Assembly: GCA_965226545.1 (NCBI GenBank)
Contig: OZ245364.1
Coordinates: forward strand, 2,108,001-2,172,000
Reading direction: 5' to 3'
DNA: 64,000 bases
Origin: JAHRAW01 sp965226545
Lineage (GTDB): Bacteria; Pseudomonadota; Gammaproteobacteria; Arenicellales; Poriferihabitantaceae
The notes beneath the pieces were generated by a model that was not told where the DNA came from, made no database searches, and saw nothing but the letters and a program-made list of their open reading frames with translations. Shown piece after piece: positions 61,201 to 62,173 of this stretch (within the stretch, counting starts at the first letter, position 1; the number at the start of each line of letters is the position of its first letter). The position numbers were made by a program, and so were the translations under genes.

Positions 61201-61873
61201 TTGGCAACCCGAACGGCAGGTTGACCGGGACATTAAAAGTGACATTGAGGTCGCGGGCAAACCTAATTGTGATGTCGGGATTAACAACGACATGAAAAAC
61301 GTTCATCGCCTCGCTTGAGCCGTGGCTAACCACCAACGTCATCGGGCGCGGGTCGTGCTCGTCATCGTGATACAAACTGTCCAGGCTGAACAGCCGGATA
61401 CGCAAGTCGTCAAATTGCAACCGTTCATTCGAGCGCAAATATCCGGCGCCAAAATCGCCCGTCAATTGGTAGGTCAAAACACTGTGCGCGACGGTGCTTT
61501 CGGCGCGCACCAAATTATAGGTGGTCGCCTGATAGCCGGTGAAGGTTAGATTGGGTTGCGCGCTGGGGAAGCGCAGATCGATTTGGGCGACCGTGAATGC
61601 GCTGGACAATGTATGCAACGGCTTGGGGGCATACGATGAAGAATCAACCGCCGCCGCATCCAACGACGGCGCAACCGATGCGGGCGCAACGCGCACGGAC
61701 GACGGCGCAACCGCCGCCTCGGCAACCGAATGCACTGCACTTAAAATCAACAGCGTGAAAATAACGCGAGTTTTCAAACGAAAGCCCAAAGTTGGTAAAT
61801 TCTTCTTAACAACGGACACCGCTGTGACCGTTGCGCATAACAGCGCAATGCGGATAATAGCACAACGGCGCAT
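25265..61873 (-). CDS. Giant putative-Ig (cadherin-like) repeat autotransporter/adhesin, about 12,200 residues
   Basis: A single uninterrupted frame of 12,202 codons (about 1.2 MDa). In order: an extended signal peptide (to about residue 53, cleavage after SVAEA); a distinct N-terminal region (about 54-215); then well over one hundred repeats of about 90-100 residues with the He_PIG/cadherin-like pattern (LPxAxGGxxPLxYxL, PxGLxFDxxxRxLSGTP, YxATDxxG). After about residue 11,740 comes a linker, and the last about 370 residues form a beta-barrel domain ending LLFKGEVRF, with the terminal Phe typical of BAM-assembled proteins. I noticed no cysteine after the signal peptide. Secretion would be via Sec and then autotransport; a surface adhesin or contact role is inferred from the repeats. 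The start may be GTG 61819 or TTG 61777 instead of ATG 61873, because a possible extended -10 lies inside the longer version. The array shows recent internal duplications. Confidence 0.88.
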   Translation of the reverse strand: MRRCAIIRIALLCATVTAVSVVKKNLPTLGFRLKTRVIFTLLILSAVHSVAEAAVAPSSVRVAPASVAPSLDAAAVDSSSYAPKPLHTLSSAFTVAQIDLRFPSAQPNLTFTGYQATTYNLVRAESTVAHSVLTYQLTGDFGAGYLRSNERLQFDDLRIRLFSLDSLYHDDEHDPRPMTLVVSHGSSEAMNVFHVVVNPDITIRFARDLNVTFNVPVNLPFGLPNFNGGTPPFTHSVVDLGEGGFPPGLTLNPATGAITGTPTEPRALYEMFYRVRDSLGDEAGGYFRSGFEITVAPGDPAFITANEPLTFTANHAMTLELPTALGGRPGYVYQLDGAGSAAIVAMPGLNFDADARTIAGTPTTPTAQTVLTYTATDQDNKTATRLLTMVIAPELTLAAIETLTFEVNLRAAMQLPEAVGGALPLIYALGGLPSELAFDAQTREVTGAFTSAQVAAPLTYSVVDNNGATANAVLSYVALVPPGLRFTGLGPDIASYTSGTASTFVNFPDAAGSSGYVYSLQGGGATLGNGDAIGGLVYNGARRLEGVPGAKGEYLLTYSITDADSDSISLTFEFDVFNPVVATELVTFAFTVTQDIDLTLPITSDPDLTVNYVVSERTVFPPGVIFDDSAPRLVGTVTATLTDAIPDYALGMLNLGDYIATDSLGSTDRFSMLYAVHRATVFTQTIAPSKFPIGEPIDDLSLPNAAYGYVPSGATGHTYHIEYDGERYETTEVIAGLSYDEAAKELTGTPTKLGRYQLTYVATDANNIVARLPFEFTVTDPPQFTNASVGVTYTIGQRGIDTPLATPTKGIGALRYAFSPALPNSLAFDANRPRIHGDIADEVANVDYNVIHTYSVTDSNDDSASQLVTVRIFARPTLPTLPAATFALQRPFAPYTLPEGAGGYAPLIYSLRNQAGNPTTSIAGLNFDAATRTLTGAPSARGTYPFTYVATDQNGIEVSTAFTVVVNDPPYFADEIVELAYTAGQPAVNRLLPPAQHGVIANAYTLSPALPNNLAFQSTPPRIIGAPIDESANNNYHTTHTLTATDAEGASDTLLVGIRIYPRVTLTAPASATFTQNQAIEAMTLPAGDGGLAPLRHELRSDGGAFTEYLGFAFDAEARELSGAPVVAGAYTFEYAALDQNDAVAVETFTLLVAAPLAFVQPQDDLIFARNAQISRQLATAAGGLGAITYGIAVRHSFDTLLPTLAVDANTAVLSASTGQATYPSTDYVLSAGDELGGVAGVTFSIAVVSGRRPVLPPIDDVVFSVGQPGNVGNIVAVTLPSGSVAGDATLRYDLTADRPKRTNDWLGWADATTQPAILQVPASALNALTVSQPYALTYTATQVGGVGDGSSARQVFIARVTAAPSFNGATQSALHVTIDGPPLSAVQLPRAVGGVAPLMHQLAPTVPANLFFDPTSLILSGAPAPTASTKPGGERTTHQLSAQDANGAPTAPNVEVALTVYPALSFNFVNPPGAITFQTDQNASSDQFSSVSGGRAPLKYEMVNLEAAAGLAFPTGFRLSGKIGVVGDVPMTFRVTDGNGAVLEYPIVVTGKAGAALLLSPAQIASQTFVAGEQVDFEFPVAVGGTAPYNYTLSANGVVQNEGGQVFGGLIYAALNSQLRLFGAPQASDAGEYAVTFSVTDDAGAQTEVAFAVHIVVAPLEFADTEVALSFTLGQAAIDVALPTAIGNPANYALAPALPGALAFTADPPKITGSADTLGETTHTLTATDAAATSATLRVIIDTAAAPTFTQTQGKLHATIRGNALNVQLPRASEGTAPLSYAIIPTLPTGLAFDATAVTIRDAPLNPADIGDAEYELRATDAHGASGALTFNLQVYPALTFVAGDNPPDATFSVGPSKSLTFLQAEGGRGVLAYSLDGLGALGGNHSIAFTAAERSLSGTFDAAHGAVGLTYVVADENGATLSYAFTIAAAADPNFIAADIATLNAGYIFRIGTAIAPNTTLPQARGGASPLTHKLTVGAASQYTAAAFGANGIAFDAATRLLSGTPTAPAAAHPLNYHARDANGANVSQSTSITIASAFTLAQGDINLPSAQPIDVELDAAVGGVGAVVYTLSGLNSATLPSGVTFNPDARALQGTAPNAVIGEMRFVYTATDDFDNTVAFATFTVAVSDQPVFTATRIAATYTAGAVTYTIAGEQFGDALTLPAASGGDGALVYAESGNLPTDITRNADGNNRILLSGTPSAPGDYTFTRTATDEAGFAGKFTFTAHVASAPAFAGTQAAIHATVGGVSLDIDLPTVSGGVAPVAYSIAPALPGGLQLNPATAKLSGAPNNPNDVGEANYTLTAVDVHGVSVALQPFALTVYARLRFVPAAIAATYTVDAATYTVSGAQSGDALTLPLAVGGQGALAYPSGTGALPDGITQTVVANRALLTGTPTTVGDTTFVRSVTDQATPPNRVEFTFTATVLSAPVFADTQADLSAKVGGAALDVDLPTASGGFAPFAYSITPPLPSGLQLNPLSAKLSGTPNNANDVGVTNYTLTAVDAHGASVALQPFALSISELLRFDPTTIAATYTSGTATYTIGGAQSGDELTLPAASGSANNLVYTAAGNPPTGLTQTTDGEAILLSGTPSASGDFTFTRTVTDQTAGETAQFTFTALVVAEPTFAGTQDDLHATIGGLALDVNLPTATGGYAGFVYSISPALPSGVQLNPSTAKLSGAPASDATVGVANYTLTAVDANGASVALPPFSLRVYEALAFVSGSNPSIGEFFSEGVARTLNFLAVTGGRTAYTYQLDGLDDISTVNSLAFDAAARTLSGTFAGGLVPSVELTYVATDANGATLKYEFAVGAFAAPYFTAEDITTLSNGYTFRIGVAVTDITLPAAVSPTRVFYKLTVGATSQYDDSTYAANDLTLSSIARTISGTPTAPAQNNPLVYHARYSGGLPASAPTHFLVVPTFTLTQLDIGIATGQTINLPLATAIGGAGTVVYTLAGLYGGDLPNGVTFNPTSHALQGFAPGGVGVATFEYRATDGFDNAIALSTFAVSTSERPTFLLPSIAATYSVDASGYTIDGAQSTDAITLPAGIGGLGVLDYMTSGNLPAGITQTPGDNNTLLLTGAPTAIGDFTFIRIATDTSLPPRTGRFTFTATVVAAPQFTGAQGDIVITREGIALDVDLPTAQNGYAPLVYSITPALWSGLSLNPSTAKLSGVATDGFSTTRYTLTVTDAHGATDTLAFNLTVRLNLTFNDPNPPDTTYTTGVDQTLQFSAVTGGLGRRSGGEPLMYVYTLQGLDAISAVHSLAYDAESRTLSGAFAAPNNDVGLTYIATDLEGSALTYTLTIAAVAGDIDASVPTFVQDIAATYTATGASYTIGGAQFAAPLVLPAASGAQSLLDYTESGALPSGMTRTDIANGDILLSGAPTASGDFTFIRTVTNLATSPQTDTFTFSAHVVAAPRFTGNPPNHYPATIGGAFTANLPSTADGYGLISFTASGLPSGLTMHADVPRISGTPAESITLGAYPVTVTARDVHGAIVSLPIAVLVSQPLAFLPDNTPTVATFSVRYNNEINLPDISGGAGGNVIIVFGELGVANTVGYSFSLATRKHLLAGFILSSSGGSGTLTYRVTDSSGASLDHLINLFWVPRPKYAVDEAIAVFLRGQTRSMELPLATSAIGIASYALSPSAPSGLTFSGEPPRLYGNPVAVGVVTHILTAYDTNGAGSSLSTIIKRLDAPTFDAVQGAVTFVVGSPDEVTLPSATASANEDALVYALSDGLGNDFADGNAIDGLTFAPATRELSGAPGESVFRGQYVLAYRATGEVSGLSAEESFALQIVEPLAFDSPVGDWSIARNSSYTLQLATASGGIGAITYGLALANPSDTALPGLSLDAQNAMLTGAAHDAVYAETSYVLTAGDQAAHTVSATFTLRVAAAEFPEYAVGLSEVPNFTFTVGQTANIEASGNIEITLPEAVFPNNNSFTAGKYRVYSEQPNKADAAGQGWISWLTEENNRLFPIRDPIVMQIAPSDLPGAIGSPYVLTYQATYSGENENRVFTASVVAAPQFADTIPQQHATAGGGLVVVQLPTASGGVAPLMHAFRDTLPTALAFDDASLLLRGVVAASATPGEFTFAYGVSDANGASPRNADNSENTLPMPLRIYAPLAFADDNPGPNLTFGLLSSSVQFSAAEGGRAPYQYSIDVQSVTPNVRFDGASRSLIGALPPNDLQYALTYRATDANGAKVQYGFILHSVAPSTISEDLVLVPNAIEALSFTLGANVAAFQLPQAFGGALPYTYALSSNDAEIADGASIVGLVYDADARQLGGAPTPIGDHRLTFSVTDQLGNRASAPILLHIVAAPAFAVTETQLSFRIGATVAQALPTASGGVDVQYTLSPALPSALTFKADADAPAIGGLVGGSPDVTTHTLTATDQNAATASTQIIIHRALPASFASQQPITTFVIGASQSVQLPPAQNGFGGFVYTLSDLTDTAFGNGAVITGLTFAAATRTIVGTPAPSLSAGEHRLILRAAGVEGYATAQTFTLSLLPGVSFDSVQGNLEFATNQTISAQLVTASGGVGAITYGIARVTASDAALPGLAVDAATAQLTATRRATVYGPVAHRLTAGDESGTTANIDFTILVKVGVALAPIADLTFSVGQTSGLTFALPSGSGISPPITYALDVAASNSGTWWGSSTSPSTTPIQAQIDASDLTTAAIAQPYSLTYTARGDGTSSQREFAARVVAAPVFAARDKLHATINGAQLAVDLSATGGVAPLAYTVAPTLPSGLTLDAATAELTGAADSSAAVGNVEYTITATDANGVPARLTLDIQIYAALLFATTPADTTYTVGVDKLIALPEAGGGRGGYTYALDGLDDIAVGVAHTLTYAATERELRGAFAEISDDVGLTYTATDTNGALLRHEFTIAAVGAPSFTANETAALTRGFDVRIGAVLDETLPQATGGVAPLTHKLTADADYASSAFNAYGISYDAGTSKLSGTVIASGEETINATYHVRDANGALHSTDLVIHIYPTLRVTQDDLLLASAQQVSETLSLPENLIEVGGNLGSGEYTLTDLDGVGLDDLPSGMRFDTATRHLTGLAPAAAFANSFIYTATDTADGTSARVTFSISVFTPPVFAETTVSATYSVGSVTYTMDDSQFIDGLTLPAATKGFGAVVYTAKGALPPGLVATTTDGQLMVGNAPTTGGDYTYVHVATDSAPTPRVAHTTFLASVVDTKPLFTFTQTPLHATIAGLALDITLPPVDGGYGAIAYSVAPALPNGYALDPASAVLSGVGEADASLGNATYTVTAVDAHGFSDTTEFELHVYPALMFTGANPQGPAQHTIGVEKMLTFSDVSGGRAPYQYAFYNPGFQYFDPATRVYAFTAERVFPTNQQTYTVTDTNGAILRHFIALGGVDAPNFILADIATLDAGYTFRAGVAIADDLTLPLARDGSTPLTHKLTAGASSVYADDAFGANNIAFDAATRILSGTPSAALSINLPLVYHARDANGGVVSRATNIFIGAPFALTQGDIGFEVGAAVDITLPPATGGIGAIAYAFAPIETAALPGDITYNAAARALQGTAPPSGVAAMSFAYTATDDFDDAAAGATFTIKVTDDPLFTPLVIVATYTVDASMHTTDGVQSADAVTLPPAIGGSGALVYTDNAALPPGIARAADGDSLLLTGAPTAIGGYTFVRTATDTSSATGMFTFIAQVLPAPAFTATQDKLHATIDAPSATLNLRLATGGLAPLAYSIAPMLPSGMQLEATNAAINGAPDDPADIGSTAYTLTATDVHGVSATLNFDLQVYAALAFVAGDNPDDATFTVGLSQSLTFLAVENGRAAYAYSLDGLGAITATNSLAFDAAERVLSGTFSAANADVGLTYIGADANGAGVSYAFTVAAVAAPNFIAADQTALTNGYTFRVGTALAANTTLPQAQDGLPPLTHKLTVGAQYASADFGANDIAFDASTRVLSGTPIAPSTNHPLNYHARDVNGATVSQATNLFIAASFTLSQSDIALATGQAVDLDLTEAIGGVGAVAYTVAGTDALNNLPTGVTFNPTERALQGAAPSSVVAEMTFEYTATDNFDGAVAVATFTIAVTERPTFIPATIAATYTVGTTTYTMAGVQSGDALTLPEAVGGVGMASYADDGAPPTGLTQTAVGNRILLSGMPTTPGDYTFTRTATDTSTPPRVGEFTFTANVVAAPAFADTQGDLHATIGGVALDVNLPTATGGYAQLAYSIAPQLPSGLAVNPITAKLSGTPDDVGDVEYTLSAVDVHGVSATVAFNLEVYAALAFAAGDNPDDTTFTVGTSTALVFLAGAGGRAELTYSLDGIDDVGGNNSLAFVEATRTLSGTFDVVSGDVGLTYVVTDNNGATLSYDFSVAAVAAPNFVAADVAALDDGYTFRVGTAIAANTTLPQAQDGLPPLTHKLTVGAQYTSADFGANDIAFDASTRTLSGTPIAPSTNHPLNYHARDVNGATVSQATNIFIAASFTLSQGNIALATEQSVDLDLTEAIGGVGTVVYTVDGIDALNDLPSGITFNPTERALQGTAPSVAEGEMTFEYTATDGFDSAVAVATFTIAVTERPTFTPTTIAATYTVGATTYSMGGAQSGDALTLPEAVGGVGVLVYTESGDLPSGVMRADGDGKTLLLTAAPNTAGETTFIRVATDNSSPPRTGEFTFIATVVAAPSFADTQDGLHATIGGVALGVNLPTATNGFAPLVYSIAPNLPSGLQLNASTANLSGVPGDVGDIGDENYVLTATDVHGASVALQQFSLEVYAALAFAAGDNPDDTTFTVGTSTALVFLAATGGRADLTYSVDGIDDVGGNNSLAFVEATRTLSGTFGVVTDNVGLTYIVADQNQASLSYAFNVAAVAAPTFSNADATELGALDFRIGAEVVVTLPQATGGVAPLTHKLTVDSNYDSVAFNQFGLMYDGATRILSGTISAVTLDSIPSAYHVRDANGATGIASAPVDVYPRVTLAQDDLILTVGSSVDETLSAAQNLIGIFGIGSAAYTLTDLDGNGLDDLPSGVTFDAATHKLAGTAPSVATAETSFIYAATDDVDGDSASVTFSITVADVPVFTPSELAVTFTITNAAKYSSGGAVIEGLTLPAASGGAGGDVYTNQGALPTGMSGAAIADEYAISDDNAPSAVGNFTFTRIIADQIDQQATFTLLASVVAAPSFAGAPSKIHATIGGPDVNVALPTANNGFGALAYSAAGLPADLAVDASTAQLTGALANTLSASDSQYTLRVIDVHDVSATLQFDLQVYATLAFVAGNNPGDTTFTVGTSNALVFLAATGGRAELTYSVDGIDDVGGNNSLAFVAATRTLSGTFDVVSNDVGLTYVVADNNGATVSYAFTVAAVAAPNFAAADVTALDNGYTFRAGTLIAANTTLPEAQDGLPPLTHKLTVGTQYASADFGANDIAFTASTRTLSGTPIAPSTNHPLNYHARDVNGATVSQATNLFIAASFTLSQSDIALATGQAVDLDLTAPIGGVGAVAYTVAGINASNNLPIGVTFNPTERALQGAAPSNAVAEMTFEYTATDNFDGAVAVATFTIAVTERPTFIPATIAATYTVGTTTYTMAGVQSGDALTLPEAVGGVGAASYADDGAPPTGLTQTAVGNRILLSGMPTTAGDYTYTRTATDTSSPPRVGDFTFIVTVVDKPSFADTQSDLHATIGGVALDVDLPQAANGFTPLVYSITPNLPSGLQLNSGTAKLSGVPDDADDVGTAEYTLTAVDVHGVSATVAFNLEVYAALAFAAGNNPDDTTFTVGTSTALVFLAATGGRADLTYSVDGIDDVGGNNSLAFVEATRTLSGTFDVVSNDVGLTYVVTDNNGATLSYDFSVAAVAAPNFVAADVTALDDGYTFRVGTAIAANTTLPQAQDGLPPLTHKLTVGAQYTSADFGANDIAFDASTRTLSGTPIAPSTNHSLHYHARDVNGATVSQATDLFIAASFTVSQSNIALATGQAVDLDLTEAIGGVGTVAYTVAGIDVSNDFPSGVTFNPTDHALQGTAPSSAVSEMTFEYTATDGFDNAVAVATFTIAVTERPAFTPTTIAATYTVGSTTYTIAGAQSGDALTLPEAVGGIGTLSYANDGSLPNGITSTADGNTILLSGMPTAAGDVTFTRTATDTSSPPRVGDFTFIATVVDKPSFADTQSDLHATIGGVALDVDLPQAANGFTPLVYSITPNLPSGLQLNSGTAKLSGVPDDADDVGTAEYTLTAVDVHGVSATVAFNLEVYAALAFAAGNNPDDTTFTVGTSTALVFLAATSGRADLTYSLDGIDDVGGNNSLAFVEATRTLSGTFDVVSGDVGLTYVVTDNNGATLSYDFSVAAVAAPNFATADQTALTNGYTFRVGNAIAANTTLPQAQDGLPPLTHKLTVGAQYTSADFGANDIAFDASTRTLSGTPIAPSTNHSLHYHARDVNGATVSQATDLFIAASFTVSQSNIALATGQAVDLDLTEAIGGVGTVAYTVAGIDVSNDFPSGVTFNPTDHALQGTAPSSVVSEMTFEYTATDGFDSAIAVTTFTVTVTERPTFIPATIAATYTVGATTYTIAGAQSGDALTLPEAVGGIGTLSYANDGSLPNGITDDADGDTILLSGMPTVAGDVTFTRTATDTAATPRTGNFTFIATVVAAPAFAATQAGLHATIGGVALDVDLPQAANGFAPLAYSITPQLPSGLQLDSSTAKLSGVPNNVSDVGSKNYTLTATDVHGASIALQQFAIEVYAALAFAAGDNPDDTTFTVGTSTALVFLAATGGRADLTYSVDGIDDVGGNNSLAFVEATRTLSGTFDVVSNDVGLTYVVTDANGATLSYAFTVAAVAAPNFAAADVTTLGNGYTFRVGTAIAANTTLPEAQDGLPPLTHKLTVGAQYTSADFGANDIAFDASTRTLSGTPIAPKTNHPLNYHARDVNGATVSQATNIFIAASFTLSQDNIGLAAGQSVDLTLTVASENVGAVVYTVSGVSGATLPGDITFNPTARALQGTAPDSAVSEMAFEYSATDGFDNVVAVATFTVTVTESPTFTPPTIAATYTVNATTYSMGGAQSGDALTLPAADGGQGVLAYVRGGNLPTNLTETADGGRILLTGAPSVADEYTFTRTVTDQAATPRSGEFTFIANVVAAPSFAAAQEKLHATIGAAISQSLLRASGGVAPLAYSLAPELPSGMQFDASAVQISGAPDNATDVGNANYTLTVVDVHGASAMVAFDLEVYAALAYVAGDNPGDTTFSVGPSKSIAFLAVGGGRSAYAYSLDGIADVSGANSLAFDANSRTLAGTFGVVTDNVGLTYIVADQNQASLSYAFNVAAVAAPTFSNAANTELGALDFRIGAEVEVTLPQATGGVAPLTHKLTVDSNYDSAGFNQFGLMYDGATRILSGTISAVTLDSVSSAYHVRDANGATGIASAPVDVYPRVTLAQDDLILTVGSSVDQTLSAAQNLIGIFGFGSAAYTLTDLDGNGLDDLPSGVTFDAATHKLGGTAPSVATAETSFIYAATDDVDGDSASVTFSITVADAPVFTPSELAVTFTITNAAKYSSGGAVIEGLTLPAASGGAGGDVYTNQGALPTGMSGAAIADEYAISDDNAPSAVGNFTFSRIIADQIDQQATFTLLASVVAAPSFAGAPSKIHATIGGPDVNVALPTANNGFGALAYSAAGLPADLAVDASTAQLTGALANTLSASDSQYTLRVVDVHDVSATLQFDLQVYATLAFVAGNNPGDTTFTVGTSDALVFLAATGGRADLTYSVDGIDDVGGNNSLAFVEATRTLSGTFDVVSNDVGLTYVVADNNGATVSYAFTVAAVAAPNFAAADVTALDNGYTFRAGTLIAANTTLPEAQDGLPPLTHKLTVGATSNYSDAAFGANGVAFDASTRALSGTPSAAASINHPLGYHARDANGAIVSRATNIYVASTFTVAQDNVQLSAGQSVNQSLSEASGGVGAVTYTIAGVNGATLPTGITFNPPARALQGTAPNSDVAEASFAYTALDDFDDATDTVTFTLAVFTRPVFSPSRIRARFTVGASTYSVGNPLTQVETITLPAASGGAGNLVYSTSGSLPAGITQTADGNRILLTGTPTTATVVDLTFLRQVVDSYTPPRSGELTFIATVVRAPVFDEQIDKLHATIGGPALDENNAFLPYPRYGTQVIVYQVTPALPSGLRYDDDAHAIVGVPTNATDVGNQNYTLTAIDANGVRATVQFDLQVYAELAFAATPPTAVTYTIGQTQSQTLPLVNGGRAALTYSFDGISAIAASNNLTYDAATRIVTGSFAAAGSGGLTYTVADANSAALTHAFNVVAVAPVAITNAADLTLLGAGYTFRVGTAIAANTTLPVAAGGAAPITYKLTVGASSAYTATEWGVGGVDFDSSTRVLSGTPSAEYDADITYHARDANGVTDSQSTNMYIAASFALSQVDIGLPTSESVNQSLSSVSGAVGTIVYTVTGLNSATLPNGVTFDADDLALEGTAPATAVAARTFEYKATDDFDNEVAVATFVITVNERPTFAPPAIAATYSVGATTYTIAGAQSADTITMPEASGGVGAVVYSPSGVTPPGMTRTSDGNRVLLSGAPNRAGDYTFTRTATDSSSPPRVGVFTFTANVVAAPAFAATQDKIHATIGGPALDVDLRTANNGYAPLVYGISPALPNHLAVNASTAKLSGVLAVNAGVSDARYTLTAVDVHGASGDLRFELQVYAALAFAAGNNPDDSTFTVGTNTPLNFLAVTGGRAAYAYSLDGLGDIGVTNSLAFNANTRTLSGTFAATNGAVGLTYIAADANGATLSYAFNVAALAAPNFAAADVTTLGNGYTFRIGNPIAANTALPQAQDGLSPLTHKLTIGATSQYSGADFGASGVAFDASTRVLSGTPVAPSTNHLLNYHARDANGATASQSTNIFIAVPFALVQDNLAFATEQSVNLTLAEAGGAVGSVAYTVSGISGATLPTGVTFNATARALQGTAPATPTVERSFEYTATDNFDSVIARTTFTVTVNERPVFTPAMSTVSYTVGATTYTLVADGAQSADAITLPAASGGTGNLAYSIDGATPPGITRTARGALILLSGAPNQVGEYTFVRIATDQSSPPRSGAFTFIAHVVALPVFASTQTGLSFSVNQPQPANVVLITASGGVGDLSYSISPALSGGLRFNDAEPPRLNGTPNEVSNTLYRVQATDQNGGVANSAQFHIRVFAAPTLSGVATAYTFRQNVARSHRLPSAANGAPPLTHKLTVGASSAYGAAAFVDNSSVPGIAFDAVRRELSGAPSVVGNTAFAYHARDNNGAGVARNTAIEVVAALAFASAPPDITFSINQQNISVPLPAVNGVIGDATYSLINLPSWLRFDAATRQLTGNAPNAEQAVRTLTYRARDSFDGAQLEATFAMRVARAPAFTPSTIAATYTVGTATYTIGGVQDGDALTLPFATGGTGAIAYAETDNLPSGLNANVLADNRVVISGSPTQIGAFSYTRVAEDANNHRGRFTLQIFVAAAPSFGAQTIDDEKYSVGMAVDLNLPSIQSGGVQPISYSLTDAAVGGAGIDGLGFNARRLNGVVATMQTVTYRYTAHDANGVEATALAFVLEVVNAPTITFTPATITYTVGGALVADNQTFVAGITDKPTTASYELTNIPHGLTMSGDFVESGNDVTFVLVGVPTFVDDYTVTLNVSEQGNADKVNASDSFVITVADKPSLSPIAHSFLVTEGATNHVVTTTKLKADGGAGMVTYTLTFVGNVVDDVVNADAPRPTWLLEPTTFAAGTAVPEIQVDASYDDLVAQPGEAEPQYLFDYTATDANGATATYTLTFSLYRASADNFVKVNEQLLSDAAGAIASDTVSAVVRRIAQARDGQSARVSFAGQNTLAGMITAYGKSLADDEMDAMRLLHGTAIAMPLNANGQAYGARTGAVWLSGEYNDISGDTDELKWDGSLRSVHIGMDSRVGETAIGGAAVAVTNTEIEYEDIGENQRGGKGDYDLRLTTLNPYISWRVGAADLWAMLGVGSGELSINTDVAAQEVQADLRMRSAAFGAQGEAGVYGNTRLRIGGEMLATQIDVVGNDDISAQTVDGGLARLSGEFTNSVDLYTGGRIEPHYEFALRYDYGDSDLGAGFESAAGLRHFGIDGRFRSELRAHAMQSTGGEYSEWGVYALVRNESGADGQGLSLRVRPSYGASDGQVGAVWDGLDALRNTDPDAVDYSMHIDSHLGYGVAGHGWRGVVTPFVEWSHADTNIYRMGANWNPSAPLQLRLVGERERSKDGEVQQSLLFKGEVRF
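25268..26375 (-). other. Outer-membrane beta-barrel domain of the giant protein
   Basis: About 370 residues of alternating polar/aromatic strands (VWLSGEYND, DLRLTTLNPYISWRVGAAD, HYEFALRYDYGDSDLG, GWRGVVTPFVEWSHAD) separated by short turns, ending in Phe. This fits an autotransporter-type 12-strand barrel. The preceding helical segment (about 26376-26640; VVRRIAQARDGQSARVSF) could be the pore helix and linker. Confidence 0.75.
32481..34180 (-). repeat. Long-range duplicate block, copy 1
   Basis: Nearly identical to 39795-41494, 7314 bp away (five 1461-bp units plus 9 bp). In the first 190 bp after 33001 I count about 8 differences. It contains the variant superunit with APTFSNA, ELGALDFRIGAEV and FTPSELAVTFTITNAAKYSS. 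Confidence 0.9.
36500..37640 (-). repeat. Near-identical tandem unit (first of pair)
   Basis: Matches 37961-39101 one period (1461 bp) away at about 99%: single differences were seen in each of two compared stretches of about 170-180 bp. It is the youngest-looking duplication in the array. Confidence 0.85.
37961..39101 (-). repeat. Near-identical tandem unit (second of pair)
   Basis: Second member of the 1461-bp tandem pair with 36500-37640. Confidence 0.85.
39795..41494 (-). repeat. Long-range duplicate block, copy 2
   Basis: Partner of 32481-34180. Similarity drops sharply outside both edges, where each copy returns to the sequence of its own neighbours, which looks like conversion or unequal exchange. 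Confidence 0.9.
61715..61873 (-). other. Signal peptide region of the giant protein
   Basis: Residues 1-53 carry two hydrophobic stretches. The first is short (IIRIALLCATVTAV); the second (VIFTLLILSAV) follows a basic segment and ends at SVAEA. If translation starts at GTG 61819 it becomes an ordinary 35-residue signal peptide; the full version resembles the extended signal peptides of large autotransporters. Confidence 0.65.
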
Positions 61874-62173
61874 TGGCGACGCTTGTCAACCGGTTAAATC
61901 GCGCCGCGCGGCGATTGGGGCGTTATCAAGACAACGCTGAATCCCGAATCGTTAGGGCAGCCGAGTCATTATTAAGATTCATTGAATAAAGCCAATCAAA
62001 AATAAATCCAAGCGAAGTCGAATCAAAAATCCAATTAGCAATAACGCAAAAACAATTCAAGTCGGCGCTATTGTCGATATTGTCGGCGATACCGTCGATA
62101 ATTTAATGAATCAATCATAATGAATCAAAGCCGCCAATCAAACGGATGAGTCGAGACATTAATATATGCATCG
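61874..62173. other. Gap between giant gene and ispF
   Basis: About 300 bp, A+T-richer than average, with loose repeats (AATCAAAAATCC and TCGATATTGTCG words at about 61980-62110). TTGACA (minus, 61889-61884) lies 24 bp from TATTAT (61859-61854), too far for a normal promoter. TGCTATTAT at 61862-61854 is an extended -10 candidate inside the annotated frame. No gene is seen. Confidence 0.45.

Noticed and set aside
25265..61873. The giant frame as an assembly artefact
   Set aside because: Units differ by many substitutions and 9-bp steps, the frame is kept over 36.6 kb, and both ends carry sensible domains. Only the exact copy number of the most identical units remains uncertain.
26177..61940. 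Many long open frames on the plus strand opposite the giant gene, several of 150-320 codons
   Set aside because: They repeat with the same 1461- and 7314-bp spacing as the sense repeats and have Arg/Gly-rich compositions expected from antisense reading of GC-biased codons. None has a recognisable domain or start context.
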